Of a stretch of 64,000 nucleotides of DNA, positions 54,055-63,287 are shown one piece after another. The DNA comes from Thermorudis peleae (GTDB lineage Bacteria; Chloroflexota; Chloroflexia; Thermomicrobiales; Thermomicrobiaceae), in assembly GCF_000744775.1 (NCBI RefSeq), contig NZ_JQMP01000001.1, positions 62,001-126,000 on the forward strand, in the 5' to 3' direction. Numbering within the stretch: the first letter of the stretch is position 1; the number at the start of each line of letters is the position of its first letter. The notes beneath the pieces were generated by a model that saw only the letters and a program-made list of their open reading frames with translations, made no database searches and had not been told where the DNA came from. The translations under genes and the position numbers were made by a program.

Positions 54055-55677
54055 CTAGGCTGATTCGACTGTGCTGGCCTCCGCAGTGGGCGTACCCCAC
54101 CCGCCGCCGCCTGGCGTCTGCACAACCAGCCGGTCACCTGGACCAACCCGTAGCCGCGCTTTGCCACTCAGGCGAATGACCTCACCGTTCGCGCGGTGCA
54201 GCTCGTTAATGCCCACTGCTCCCGGTTTACCCCCATGCAAGCCCCAGGGTGCGAGGCGGCGCCGTTCGGTCAGCAGCGTGACATCGGCCTCGGTCAGGAA
54301 CTCAACTTCACGGATGAGGCCATCACCGCCACGGAACGCACCGCTGCCGCCTGACCCATCACGCAGGGCGTAGCGGGTGATGCGCATTGGGTAGGCGAAT
54401 TCGAAAGCTTCAACCGGTGTGTTCATCGTGTTGCTCATGTGGACGTGCACGCCGGAAATGCCATCGAGGCCCGGACGTGCACCCATGCCCCCACCCATAG
54501 TCTCGTAGTAGGCGAATGGTTGGCCGGTTCGTGGGTCGATGCCCCCAGCTGTTAGATTGTTCATCGTTCCCTGGCTGGCTGCGGGAATCACCTGGGGCAA
54601 AGCCTGGGCTAGGGCCCCAAAGACGACGTCAACGATCCGCTGCGACGTCTCGACGTTCCCACCAGCGACCGGCCGCGGCGGTCGTGCGTTCACGACAGTG
54701 CCAAGGGGAGCGATGATGTGGATCGGGACGAATGCACCGTGGTTCATCGGCGCATCGTCGGGCATGAGGCAGCGTACGACGTAGTAGACACCAGACTTCG
54801 TTACTGTCTCTACCGTATTGATGCTGCCCGGCTGCTCTGGCGCGCTGCCGGTGAAGTCGACGGTCATCTCTGTCCCGGCAATGGTCACCGTTGCGGTAAT
54901 TGGCACGGGCTCGGTGCCGACGCCATCATCATCGAGGTAGTCGGTGAAGCGGTAGACACCGTCAGGGATAGCGGCGATCGTCGCGCGAGTGATTCGTTCG
55001 GCATAGGCCAGCAGGGCCTGGCAGCAGGCTTGGTACTGCTCGAGCCCATACCGCGCGATAAGTTCCTGTACGCGACGGATGCCGGTGCGGTTGGCAGCTA
55101 ACTGTGCCGTCAGGTCGCCGCGGCGCTCCTCTGGGGTACGAACGTTGCGGAGAATCAGTGCGAAGGCTGCCTCGTTGAGTTTGCCGCCCTCCCACAGCTT
55201 AATCGGCGGGATAATGATGCCTTCCTGATAGATCTCGGTCGCAATCGGCATCGATCCCGGCGATATTCCACCAACGTCTGCGTGGTGGGCACGGTTCGCC
55301 GCGAAGCCGACTAATATCGGCGTGCCGTCGCGCTCGATGAAGATCGGCGAGACCATCGTGATGTCTGGTAAGTGGTTGCCACCAAGGAACGGGTCATTCA
55401 CTACTACTGTGTCGCCCGGAGCGAATTCGCGGAAGACCTTGATGGCCGTTGCTACTGAGTCTGGCATCGAGCCGAGGTGCGCTGGAATGTGCGCTGCTTG
55501 GGCAACCATTCGCCCTGCCGCGTCGAAGAGCGCGCAGGAGAAGTCGAGTCGTTCCTTAATATTCGGGGAATAGCTCGAACGCTGGAGTGCGGCTCCCATC
55601 TCCTCGGCGATGGCGGTCATCGCACTACGGAAGATTTCGAGTGTCACTGGATCGACGACCGACGTCTCGACGTGCAC
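54055..55677 (-). CDS. hyuB: Hydantoinase B / N-methylhydantoinase beta subunit
   Basis: The 540-residue protein belongs to the HyuB family. It has VDPVTLEIFRSAMTAIAEEMGAALQRSSYSPNIKER, NDPFLGGNHLPDITM, FTGSAPEQPGSINTVETVTKSGVYY and GGSGAFRGGDGLIRE near the C-terminus. With HyuA it forms an ATP-dependent ring-opening enzyme for hydantoins or 5-oxoproline. GTG 55677 is the start: GAGAGGAG lies 7 nt upstream across the hyuA stop; the longer frame overlaps hyuA. It is coupled to hyuA with a 4-nt gap. Confidence 0.92.
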   Translation of the reverse strand: MHVETSVVDPVTLEIFRSAMTAIAEEMGAALQRSSYSPNIKERLDFSCALFDAAGRMVAQAAHIPAHLGSMPDSVATAIKVFREFAPGDTVVVNDPFLGGNHLPDITMVSPIFIERDGTPILVGFAANRAHHADVGGISPGSMPIATEIYQEGIIIPPIKLWEGGKLNEAAFALILRNVRTPEERRGDLTAQLAANRTGIRRVQELIARYGLEQYQACCQALLAYAERITRATIAAIPDGVYRFTDYLDDDGVGTEPVPITATVTIAGTEMTVDFTGSAPEQPGSINTVETVTKSGVYYVVRCLMPDDAPMNHGAFVPIHIIAPLGTVVNARPPRPVAGGNVETSQRIVDVVFGALAQALPQVIPAASQGTMNNLTAGGIDPRTGQPFAYYETMGGGMGARPGLDGISGVHVHMSNTMNTPVEAFEFAYPMRITRYALRDGSGGSGAFRGGDGLIREVEFLTEADVTLLTERRRLAPWGLHGGKPGAVGINELHRANGEVIRLSGKARLRVGPGDRLVVQTPGGGGWGTPTAEASTVESA

Positions 55678-55681
55678 CGAA

Positions 55682-57676
55682 TTACTCCTCTCGCTCGGCG
55701 ATGAGGTTCCCATATCCGTCAATGTAGGCGACCCAACGTGGGGGCAGCACGGTGGTCGCGTCGTACTGAGTGACAATCGCTGGCCCACGGAGTCGTGCCC
55801 CCGGCGTTAGCGTTGCCCGATCGTAAATAGCTGCCTTAAGGGTTTCCAGTCCGCCAGTGCCGGCAAAGCCGACTGGCCGATAGTCCTGTGGCGTCGGTTC
55901 CCACGGCTCCGGCACTGCCTGGGCGGTGAATACGGGATGTGGCGCTTGGCCGATCGCCTGCAAGCGTGCGTTGACGACCTGCACCGGCTCGTTGGGGTCG
56001 GCGTAGCCGTAACGCCGCTCGTGGGCGGCATGGAAGGCGGCGGCAGTTGATGCGAGGTCGCCGGTGTAGGGCACTGCCAGCTCGTATGACTGGCCGCGAT
56101 AGCGCAGGTCGAGCAGCCGCACGAGCGTCTGCCCCTCTGGGGGGACACCTTCAGCAGCAAGCTCGGTGCGGGCGCGGGCTTCCAGGGCGGTAAAAGCAGC
56201 ATCGAGTGCATCGGCCGCGTCCTCGATCGGCCGCATTACCGTCTGCACGTAGTCCTTGAGAATATCGGCCATCAGCATGCCGAGAGCCGAGAGCACGCCG
56301 GGTGCGGTTGGCACGAGCACACGCGGGATGCGCAGCCGTTCGGCGAGTTCGCAAGCGTGCAGTGGCCCTGCCCCTCCAAAGGCGACGAGCGTGAAATCGC
56401 GCGGGTCATAGCCGCGCTCGACTGAGATGACGCGGATCGCTCCTTCCATGTTGGCATTGGCGATCTGGGTGATGCCAAGTGCCGCAGCTTCGAGTGATAC
56501 GTTGAGCTGCTCAGCAACCGGCGTCAGGGCTGCCCGCGCCCGGTCGACGTCGAGCCGCATGGTGCCGCCGAGGAAGGCGTCCGGCAGCAAGCGGCCGAGG
56601 ACGACGTTGGCATCGCTCACGGTGGGTTCGCTGCCACCACGGCCGTAGGCTGCCGGGCCCGGGTCAGCGCCGGCTGAGCGTGGTCCGACACGCAGCGCTC
56701 CGCCAGTGTCGAACCAGGCGATCGATCCTCCCCCCGCGCCGACCGTATGGATGTCAAGCATCGGCAGCCGCATCGGATATGGCCCGATCTTTCCTTCAGC
56801 CGTCGGTGTTGGTTGCCCGTCGATGAGCGAGACGTCTGTCGAGGTGCCGCCCATGTCGAAGCTAATTGCCCGCGGGAAGCCTGCCATCCGCGCGATGCCT
56901 GCGGCCCCAACGACGCCAGCCGCCGGGCCAGACAGCAACGTGCGCGCAGCTTCGCGAGCTGCTGTCTCGGCAGAAATGGTGCCGCCGTTCGACTGCATGA
57001 TGCGCAGCACCGTCTGTGTCGGCAGTGCGCTCGCCAGCCGCCGCAGGTAGCGCGCCATCAACGGCGCGACGTAGGCGTTGAGAACCACGGTGCTTGTGCG
57101 CTCATACTCGCGAAACTCTGGTAAAACGATGTGTGAGGCCGAGACTGGTAGCCCGGCTGCTTCGACCATCGCTGCCACCGCCTGCTCGTGGGCTGGGTTG
57201 GCGAAGCTGAAGAGGAAGCACACGGCGACCGACTCGACGCCGGCCGCTTTCAGCTGAGCGATCGCCGCCTCGGCGCTGGCGTGGTCGAGCGGGATCAGGA
57301 CATTGCCGCGCTCGTCCAGGCGCTCGACGACTTCGAGTCGAAGCTCGCGTGGCACCAATGGCGGTGGTTTGACTTGCCGCAGGTCGTAGATACGCGGCCG
57401 ATTCTGACGCCCAATCTCCAGCACGTCGCGGAAACCGGCTGTCGTAATCAGCCCGGTTCGTGCGCCTTTCTGCTCCAGCACTGCGTTCGTGGCCACCGTC
57501 GAGCCATGCACCACCACATCAACGTGCTCTCGTAGCCCGAGCGCCTCGAGTCCGCTCAGAATGGCGCGGGCGGGGTCATCGGGTGTTGAGAGTGTTTTGT
57601 AGACGCGGAGTTGGCCATCAGTAAAGACGACAAAATCCGTAAACGTTCCTCCGGTATCGACTCCGACAATCAGCAT
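55682..57676 (-). CDS. hyuA: Hydantoinase A / N-methylhydantoinase alpha subunit
   Basis: The 664-residue protein has the acetate-kinase-like fold of HyuA: VGVDTGGTFTDFVVF (phosphate 1), VVHGSTVATNAVLEQKGA, SFDMGGTSTDVSLIDG (phosphate 2), AGGGSIAW, GADPGPAAYGRGG and FGGAGPLHACELAERL. It uses ATP to open hydantoin, N-methylhydantoin or 5-oxoproline rings with HyuB. ATG 57676 is preceded by GGAGGG. The operon is divergent from the transporter gene, with the shared promoter area at 57677-57819. Confidence 0.93.
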   Translation of the reverse strand: MLIVGVDTGGTFTDFVVFTDGQLRVYKTLSTPDDPARAILSGLEALGLREHVDVVVHGSTVATNAVLEQKGARTGLITTAGFRDVLEIGRQNRPRIYDLRQVKPPPLVPRELRLEVVERLDERGNVLIPLDHASAEAAIAQLKAAGVESVAVCFLFSFANPAHEQAVAAMVEAAGLPVSASHIVLPEFREYERTSTVVLNAYVAPLMARYLRRLASALPTQTVLRIMQSNGGTISAETAAREAARTLLSGPAAGVVGAAGIARMAGFPRAISFDMGGTSTDVSLIDGQPTPTAEGKIGPYPMRLPMLDIHTVGAGGGSIAWFDTGGALRVGPRSAGADPGPAAYGRGGSEPTVSDANVVLGRLLPDAFLGGTMRLDVDRARAALTPVAEQLNVSLEAAALGITQIANANMEGAIRVISVERGYDPRDFTLVAFGGAGPLHACELAERLRIPRVLVPTAPGVLSALGMLMADILKDYVQTVMRPIEDAADALDAAFTALEARARTELAAEGVPPEGQTLVRLLDLRYRGQSYELAVPYTGDLASTAAAFHAAHERRYGYADPNEPVQVVNARLQAIGQAPHPVFTAQAVPEPWEPTPQDYRPVGFAGTGGLETLKAAIYDRATLTPGARLRGPAIVTQYDATTVLPPRWVAYIDGYGNLIAEREE

Positions 57677-57819
57677 CCGTGTCGCGCCCTCCCTCTTCGC
57701 GCACACTCGTGAACAGGATGCCGTAGTTCGGCCGGGATGACAAGCGGGACTTGCCGTCCTGTTGAGTCACTGCTATGCTGCCGCTCCGAGAACGACCGAT
57801 TGACGGAGGAGCATTGCCG

Positions 57820-59130
57820 ATGGCAGAACACAGTGCAACACGTTCAACGGAAGCGGGGCTCTTCACGCTCGATTGGTATCGCATGCTCGGCAGCAACGCC
57901 CGGCATGCCTTTTGGGCTTCCTTTCTCGGTTGGGCGCTCGACGCGTTTGACTATATGGTCTTCTCCTTTGCGCTCGGCGCGATTGCGGCAACCTTCAGCC
58001 TCAATAAAGGCCAGTCTGGGTTGATTGCAACGGTAACACTCGTCGTTTCGGCGTTTGGCGGCATGCTCGCCGGCATGCTCGCCGACATGATTGGCCGCGT
58101 GCGCACGCTCATGATTACTGTTGCAGTCTACTCTTTGTTTACGTTTCTCTCTGGTCTTGCTCAGAGCTACGAGCAACTCTTGCTCTTCCGCGCGCTCCAG
58201 GGGCTTGGCTTCGGTGGCGAGTGGGCAGCCGGGGCTATCCTGATGGCCGAGATCGCCAATCCCGAGCACCGCGGTCGGGCGCTCGGAGCGGTGCAGAGCG
58301 CGTGGGCGGTTGGCTGGGGACTTGCGGCAATTGCCTACACCGTCGTCTTTAGCCTAGTCGACCCATCGTTGGGGTGGCGCATCCTGTTCTGGCTCGGCAT
58401 TATCCCTGCCTTGCTTGCCCTCTATATCCGTGCGTATGTGCCTGAGCCGGAGGTTTTCATCGAGACCCGACGCGCCAAGCAGGCGCGTTCGCGTGAGGCC
58501 ATCCAGAGTGGTGCAACCGCTAACCCACTGCGCCAACTCTTCCGTCGTGATCTCATCGGTACCACGATCGCCGCGTCGGTCTTGGCTGTTGGTGCTCAGG
58601 GCGGCTACTACAGTATTTTCACCTGGTTGCCGACGTATCTGAAAACCGAGCGACATTTGAGCGTCGTTGGCACTGGCGCCTATACCGGTGTCGTCATTGT
58701 CGGTTCGTTCCTTGGCTACGTTATCAGTGGCTACTTGAATGACTGGCTTGGCCGGAAGCGCACTTTCGCGCTCTATGCTGTGCTCAGCGCTATCCTGATC
58801 GTTCTTTATGTCAATATTCCAGCCGGGGCAAATAGCTTGCTGTTAGTACTTGGCGGGCCGCTTGGCTTCTGCGCCTCGGGCATCTTCAGTGGCTTTGGGA
58901 GTTATCTTGCCGAACTCTTCCCGAGCCGAGCGCGTGGAGCTGGACAAGGCTTCGCCTACAATGTCGGGCGAGCAACGGGCGCCTTCTTCCCGACACTCAT
59001 TGGCTTCCTCTCGGCGCAGGTAGGGCTTGCCGGTGCCATTGGCTTTGGCGCGCTCGCCTATGCGCTCTGCCTCATCGCGTTGCTCTTCCTGCCTGAAACT
59101 CGAGGCAAGGCCCTCGTCGCCGTCCAGTAA
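57820..59130 (+). CDS. MFS transporter (organic acid/aromatic acid symporter type)
   Basis: The 436-residue carrier has about 12 hydrophobic helices. It has an Asp in helix 1 (DAFDYMVFSFALGAIAATF), the MFS signature GGMLAGMLADMIGRVRTL in the helix 2-3 loop and a related GYLNDWLGRKRTF in the second half, with ELFPSRARGAGQGFAYNVGRA near helix 11. These are typical of the sialate/aromatic-acid proton symporters (SLC22-like and AAHS groups). GGAGGA precedes ATG 57820. It may import the substrate of the divergent hydantoinase. Confidence 0.88.
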   Translation: MAEHSATRSTEAGLFTLDWYRMLGSNARHAFWASFLGWALDAFDYMVFSFALGAIAATFSLNKGQSGLIATVTLVVSAFGGMLAGMLADMIGRVRTLMITVAVYSLFTFLSGLAQSYEQLLLFRALQGLGFGGEWAAGAILMAEIANPEHRGRALGAVQSAWAVGWGLAAIAYTVVFSLVDPSLGWRILFWLGIIPALLALYIRAYVPEPEVFIETRRAKQARSREAIQSGATANPLRQLFRRDLIGTTIAASVLAVGAQGGYYSIFTWLPTYLKTERHLSVVGTGAYTGVVIVGSFLGYVISGYLNDWLGRKRTFALYAVLSAILIVLYVNIPAGANSLLLVLGGPLGFCASGIFSGFGSYLAELFPSRARGAGQGFAYNVGRATGAFFPTLIGFLSAQVGLAGAIGFGALAYALCLIALLFLPETRGKALVAVQ

Positions 59131-59396
59131 CGGCTTGTCTCCCATCACCCTCAATCACGCGCTGCCTCGTCGCTGTGCCCTGGTACACGGCGCAGATGAA
59201 GCGAGGCTTGCGCCGCACTGCCAACCAGTGGCGCTGCGATAGGATTGCGAGAGCAGAATGCAACCTTGGCCCGATGACAAGCGGTCGAGGACGCAGTCGT
59301 GCTGTGAGGAGAGAGCGGGCGGCGATGCTGTTTACGTTGTTTCCGAGGACGTGCACCGGTTCCGGATTACGTTAAGTACGACCAAGGGGCTGGGTG

Positions 59397-60818
59397 ATGG
59401 CGAGTGTGCTTGCGCTTTTACCGCCAGCGGTTGCAGCAGTTTTGCTGCTCCGTGGCCTACGACCGACACTGGCTGCGCTCATTGCGTATGCCGTTGGCCT
59501 TAGTGCATTACTCGTCTTTCCAACCTCACTTGCCACACTCCTCCAGGCCGAGCAGCGGGCGGCTGTTACCGCAGCTGAGGTGTGCGTGATCATTCTTGGT
59601 GGGATCACACTGGATGAGCTTGCCCGCCATGCTGGCACAATGGCGGCAGTCGGCTCCTGGCTTCGCACGGTCACTCGCGATGTCCCTCATGCTGTCCTTC
59701 TCATTACGCTTGGACTGACGCCGTTCTTCGAATCGATCACCGGTTTTGGTATTGGTGCGGTGATCGCATTATCACTGCTTGCCGCTGTCGGTGTCGCGGG
59801 GCCGAAACGTGCCATGCTCGCATTGCTAGGGTTAGTTGCTGTCCCGTGGGGGGCACTTGCCCCGGGAACATTGGTCGCGGCTCGACTTGCTGGGGTGTCC
59901 TATCGCTGGCTTGGCACCCTCAGCGGGATGCTCTCGTTGCCAGTCTTCCTCGTTGCTGGTGCGGCGGCACTCATGCTTGCAGTGGGACGCCACGCTGCTC
60001 TGGCACGCTGGCCCTTGCTGCTACGCGGAGCCCTTAGCCTTTGGATCGGGATCACCCTTGTCAACGCCGTGCTTGGCACACCGCTAGCTGGTATGCTCGG
60101 TAGTCTCCTTGCCATTGTCGCGCTGGTTGTCCCACTCCCACGTTCGGCCCGCTCTGTCGGTACGCCGCTCGTACTACGGGCGTTTGCTCCCTATCTTGCA
60201 CTGGTTGGTCTCCTCCTGTTGGGACGTCTGGCTGCGTTGCTTCTCACTTCAGTCAGCACCCGAGCTGCAACTGTTATTGCTCACCCGGTTGCTGCGCTTA
60301 CGCTCACCTGCGCTGGTTTCGCCATGCTCGAGCGGCGCGCTGGCCGTGAGCATGCAGGCTGGCCACGGGTGGTATGGCAGCGCTGGTTGCCGGTTGCTGT
60401 GACGACGCTCCTCTTTGTCTTGCTTGGTGGTGTGATGATTGCCTCAGGTATGACGGTTGCGCTTGCGCACCTTGTCAGTGCGCTCGGTCCAGCCTACGTC
60501 TTGACGGTTCCGTGGGTTGGCGGTGTGGGCGGATTTCTGACCGGCTCCAACACCGGTGCCAACGCCATGTTCGCTGCAGCACAGGCGCAGGCTGCAAGCG
60601 CTCTGGGCTATTCGCCGTTGCTTATGGTCGCTGGCCAGAACGTCGGCGCTGCTCTGCTGACGATGGCGTCACCGCCTCGGGTAAGCCTCGTGCTCTCTTT
60701 GCTCGATCCAGCTGACCGTGATCCGTTCATCAGCCGACTCGTACTGCTGGTCGATGGACTCGCGTTGCTTGCAGTGAGCCTGCTATTGGCCGCTGGAGCG
60801 CGAGCGTTTCCTGCTTGA
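59397..60818 (+). CDS. L-lactate permease family transporter
   Basis: The 473-residue membrane protein has family landmarks LTPFFESITGFGIGAV in the N-terminal half and GFLTGSNTGANAMFAAAQ plus VAGQNVGAALLTMASPPRV in the C-terminal half, with about 12-14 hydrophobic helices. The lactate permease group (LctP) moves L-lactate, D-lactate or glycolate with H+. Shorter than the E. coli protein (about 550). It is the second transporter of this set and may handle glycolate or lactate-type acids. ATG 59397 is preferred to GTG 59394; CAAGGGG lies upstream. Confidence 0.85.
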   Translation: MASVLALLPPAVAAVLLLRGLRPTLAALIAYAVGLSALLVFPTSLATLLQAEQRAAVTAAEVCVIILGGITLDELARHAGTMAAVGSWLRTVTRDVPHAVLLITLGLTPFFESITGFGIGAVIALSLLAAVGVAGPKRAMLALLGLVAVPWGALAPGTLVAARLAGVSYRWLGTLSGMLSLPVFLVAGAAALMLAVGRHAALARWPLLLRGALSLWIGITLVNAVLGTPLAGMLGSLLAIVALVVPLPRSARSVGTPLVLRAFAPYLALVGLLLLGRLAALLLTSVSTRAATVIAHPVAALTLTCAGFAMLERRAGREHAGWPRVVWQRWLPVAVTTLLFVLLGGVMIASGMTVALAHLVSALGPAYVLTVPWVGGVGGFLTGSNTGANAMFAAAQAQAASALGYSPLLMVAGQNVGAALLTMASPPRVSLVLSLLDPADRDPFISRLVLLVDGLALLAVSLLLAAGARAFPA

Positions 60819-60869
60819 CGAGATATTCCTGCCCAGCGACAATCGAACGCACAGAGCACGGAAGGACGG

Positions 60870-61721
60870 ATGTCGATGGATACGCTGCGGGTTGCCGTCG
60901 TACAGATGAACTCCCAGTCTGACAAGGCAGCGAATGTGGCCACTGCCGAGCGTCTTATCGACCAGGCTGTCGCGGCCGGGGCACAGGTTGTGGCGCTCCC
61001 GGAGTGTGTTGATTTCCTCGGCCCACATGTGATGCAAGCCGACCTTGCCGAGCCGATCCCCGGCCCAACCACCGAACGCTTTGCTGCCAAAGCGCGGCAG
61101 CATGGTATCTACCTCCTCGGTGGCTCAATCCTCGAGCAGAGTCCGGTTCCCGGCAAGCATTACAACACGAGCGTCCTCTTTGGCCCCGATGGCGCAATCC
61201 TAGCTGTCTACCGCAAAATCCACTTGTTCGACGTTGACTTAACCGGCAATGTCAGCACGAGTGAGTCGGAGACCACGTTGCCGGGTGAGCAAATCGTCAC
61301 AGCGCAGATCGCTGGGCATTCCGTTGGCTTGACGATCTGTTACGATCTCCGCTTCCCTGAACTCTACCGGCTGCTTGCTCTGGCTGGGGCCGAGCTCATC
61401 TTCGTCCCTGCTGCTTTCACACTGTACACCGGTAAAGATCACTGGCATGTACTCCTGCGGGCGCGGGCGATCGAGAACCAGTGCTACATCGCTGCTCCAG
61501 CTCAGATCGGCCCGCACGATGGTGGCCAGTGCTACGGCCATGCCGTGATCGTTGATCCATGGGGAACAGTGGTGGCAGAAGCGCCGAACCAACGCGAGGC
61601 GATTGCTGTTGCCACCATCGATTTTGCCTACCTCCAGCAGGTACGGCGTGAGCTGCCCGCGCTCGCCAACCGGCGTCCTGCTGCCTATCAAGGGCTGCTC
61701 GCGGCACTCCCGACACACTAG
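60870..61721 (+). CDS. Nitrilase-superfamily carbon-nitrogen hydrolase
   Basis: The 283-residue protein has the complete Glu-Lys-Cys triad: VALPECVDF (Glu), YRKIHLFDVD (Lys) and TICYDLRFPELYR (Cys). The IHLFDVD and LRFPELYR patterns are like omega-amidase and N-carbamoylamino-acid hydrolase groups, so an amide or carbamoyl bond is the probable target. AGCACGGAAGGACGG precedes the ATG; the second ATG at 60876 is also possible. With HyuAB it could form a hydantoin-to-amino-acid route, a common pairing. Confidence 0.9.
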   Translation: MSMDTLRVAVVQMNSQSDKAANVATAERLIDQAVAAGAQVVALPECVDFLGPHVMQADLAEPIPGPTTERFAAKARQHGIYLLGGSILEQSPVPGKHYNTSVLFGPDGAILAVYRKIHLFDVDLTGNVSTSESETTLPGEQIVTAQIAGHSVGLTICYDLRFPELYRLLALAGAELIFVPAAFTLYTGKDHWHVLLRARAIENQCYIAAPAQIGPHDGGQCYGHAVIVDPWGTVVAEAPNQREAIAVATIDFAYLQQVRRELPALANRRPAAYQGLLAALPTH

Positions 61722-61798
61722 CCAGCTCTTGCGCTCGACACTGTCCCGTGTCACCATCCTGCTGAAAAGGCGGGGCCATGTGATGGAAAGGGATACGT

Positions 61799-62914
61799 GT
61801 GAGGAACGCGCAAACACAGGTTGTTGTCATTGGCGCCGGCGTGATCGGGGCGAGCATTGCCTATCATCTTGCTGAAGCAGGGGCTCTCGTTACAGTAGTT
61901 GAGGCGCTACCTGGGCCTGGACTTGGCACGAGCAGTGCTAGCTTTGCCTGGATCAATGCCAGTGCGAAATCTCCCTACGATTACTACGCGCTGAATGCTG
62001 CCGGCGTAGTCGAGCACAGGCGCTTAGCTGAGACGTTTGGAGAAGCATCCTGGCTCCACACTGGCGGAAATCTCGTCTGGCCTGACACGGAAGCCCTGCG
62101 TGCTTTCCGCGACCGTGTTAGCGAACTCGAACAGTGGGGCTATTGTGTGCAGTGGCTAAAACCGCAGGAAGCTGCTGAGCGTGAGCCAGCGCTGCGTGGC
62201 CTCGAGGCGGCTCCCGGCCTAGCCTTCTACCCCGAAGAAGCCTGGGTCGATGTGCCACTGCTTGTCCATGCTCTCCTTGAACGCGCGCAGGCACGTGGTG
62301 CGCGCCTTCACTGCGGTGACCCCGTGAAGCAGATTCAGCAGAAGCAAGGTCAGGTGGTCGGGGTGGTGACGGCCAGCGGGATTACCTTCCCTGCCCTTGC
62401 CGTGGTGAACGCGGCTGGGCCGGCAGCTGCCCAAGTTGCCGAGCTAGCTGGACTGCCATTACCACTGCGGCGCGAGCCTGGCCTCGTCGTGCGCGTCGCC
62501 GCGCCCGAGTGCCAGCTGCGCCACGTCGTGCATACGCCGATTGTTAACGTGCGTCCCGATGGCTCAGGCTTCCTCCTGGTGCACCATGAGTCGATCGACG
62601 ATGAGCTTGGCGAGGCTCGTATTGTCAGTCCAGACGACCCGCGGTGTGCTGCCCTGCTGAGCCGCGCTCGCGACGTGCTGGCTGGTCTCGAGGAGGCTCG
62701 CGTGGTCGCAGCCCGCGTCGGCGTCCGGCCAATTCCGCGTGATGGTCGGACCTGTGCTGGAGCTGTTACTGCTCTACCTGGCTACTACGAAGCAGTTACC
62801 CACAGCGGCGTCACTCTCGGCCCGCTCATCGGCCGCTTGTTGGCACGTGAAATCCTGTCTGGTGAACGTGATCCACTCCTTGCGCCCTTCAGCCCTGACC
62901 GCTTTCCGCGCTAG
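61799..62914 (+). CDS. FAD-dependent oxidase of glycine/D-amino-acid/sarcosine family
   Basis: The 371-residue protein begins with VVVIGAGVIGASIAYHLAEAG (FAD-binding Rossmann motif) and ends with GYYEAVTHSGVTLGPLIGRLLAREIL, the DAO-family C-terminal signature. Between them are a GTSSASFAWINAS loop and HHES, typical of sarcosine/D-amino acid dehydrogenases. It would oxidise an amine to an imine. GTG 61799 is the start with AAAGGG upstream. Its end overlaps the following opposite-strand gene by 26 bp. It may take the amine product of the hydantoinase/nitrilase pathway, e.g. sarcosine. Confidence 0.87.
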   Translation: MRNAQTQVVVIGAGVIGASIAYHLAEAGALVTVVEALPGPGLGTSSASFAWINASAKSPYDYYALNAAGVVEHRRLAETFGEASWLHTGGNLVWPDTEALRAFRDRVSELEQWGYCVQWLKPQEAAEREPALRGLEAAPGLAFYPEEAWVDVPLLVHALLERAQARGARLHCGDPVKQIQQKQGQVVGVVTASGITFPALAVVNAAGPAAAQVAELAGLPLPLRREPGLVVRVAAPECQLRHVVHTPIVNVRPDGSGFLLVHHESIDDELGEARIVSPDDPRCAALLSRARDVLAGLEEARVVAARVGVRPIPRDGRTCAGAVTALPGYYEAVTHSGVTLGPLIGRLLAREILSGERDPLLAPFSPDRFPR

Positions 62915-63287
62915 CGAGCGCTTGCGTCCGAGCGACGATGTAGCCGATGCTGAAAGGCCGACGCACAATCTCTCGTGCGCGACTGGCCAGGATCGGGTCG
63001 ACGGCGACGGTTGGCCGTGCCAAAAGCAGCAGTGCGGCCGACGGAACCAGTTGTACGAGCTGGCGCGCGGCTAGCAGGTCGTCGGCGTGCAGAGTGCCGA
63101 CGTCAAGCACAATCACGCGTGGAACGTCGCCGACTGTGAGCTCCCAGCGTACTGCATCCCGTGCTGACTCGGTGGGATGGACCTGGAAGCCCGCCTCAGC
63201 GAGCGCGGCGTTCAAATAGGCTCGGGTTGGCCACTCTGGTTCGACGAGCAGCACAAGCGGTCGATTCGCTTCATCAGTGGTGCTCAT
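62889..63287 (-). CDS. Degenerate response-regulator receiver protein
   Basis: The 132-residue single-domain protein is a receiver fold: LVLLVEPEWPTRAYLNAALAEAGF, with the phosphoacceptor Asp in VIVLDVGTL. The usual acidic pair is EPE and the C-terminal Lys is replaced by Arg (RRPFSIG), so phosphorylation is doubtful. It may be an inactive receiver or an adaptor. Its start overlaps the CydB stop by 14 nt, so it is the last gene of that operon. Confidence 0.7.
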   Translation of the reverse strand: MSTTDEANRPLVLLVEPEWPTRAYLNAALAEAGFQVHPTESARDAVRWELTVGDVPRVIVLDVGTLHADDLLAARQLVQLVPSAALLLLARPTVAVDPILASRAREIVRRPFSIGYIVARTQALASAESGQG

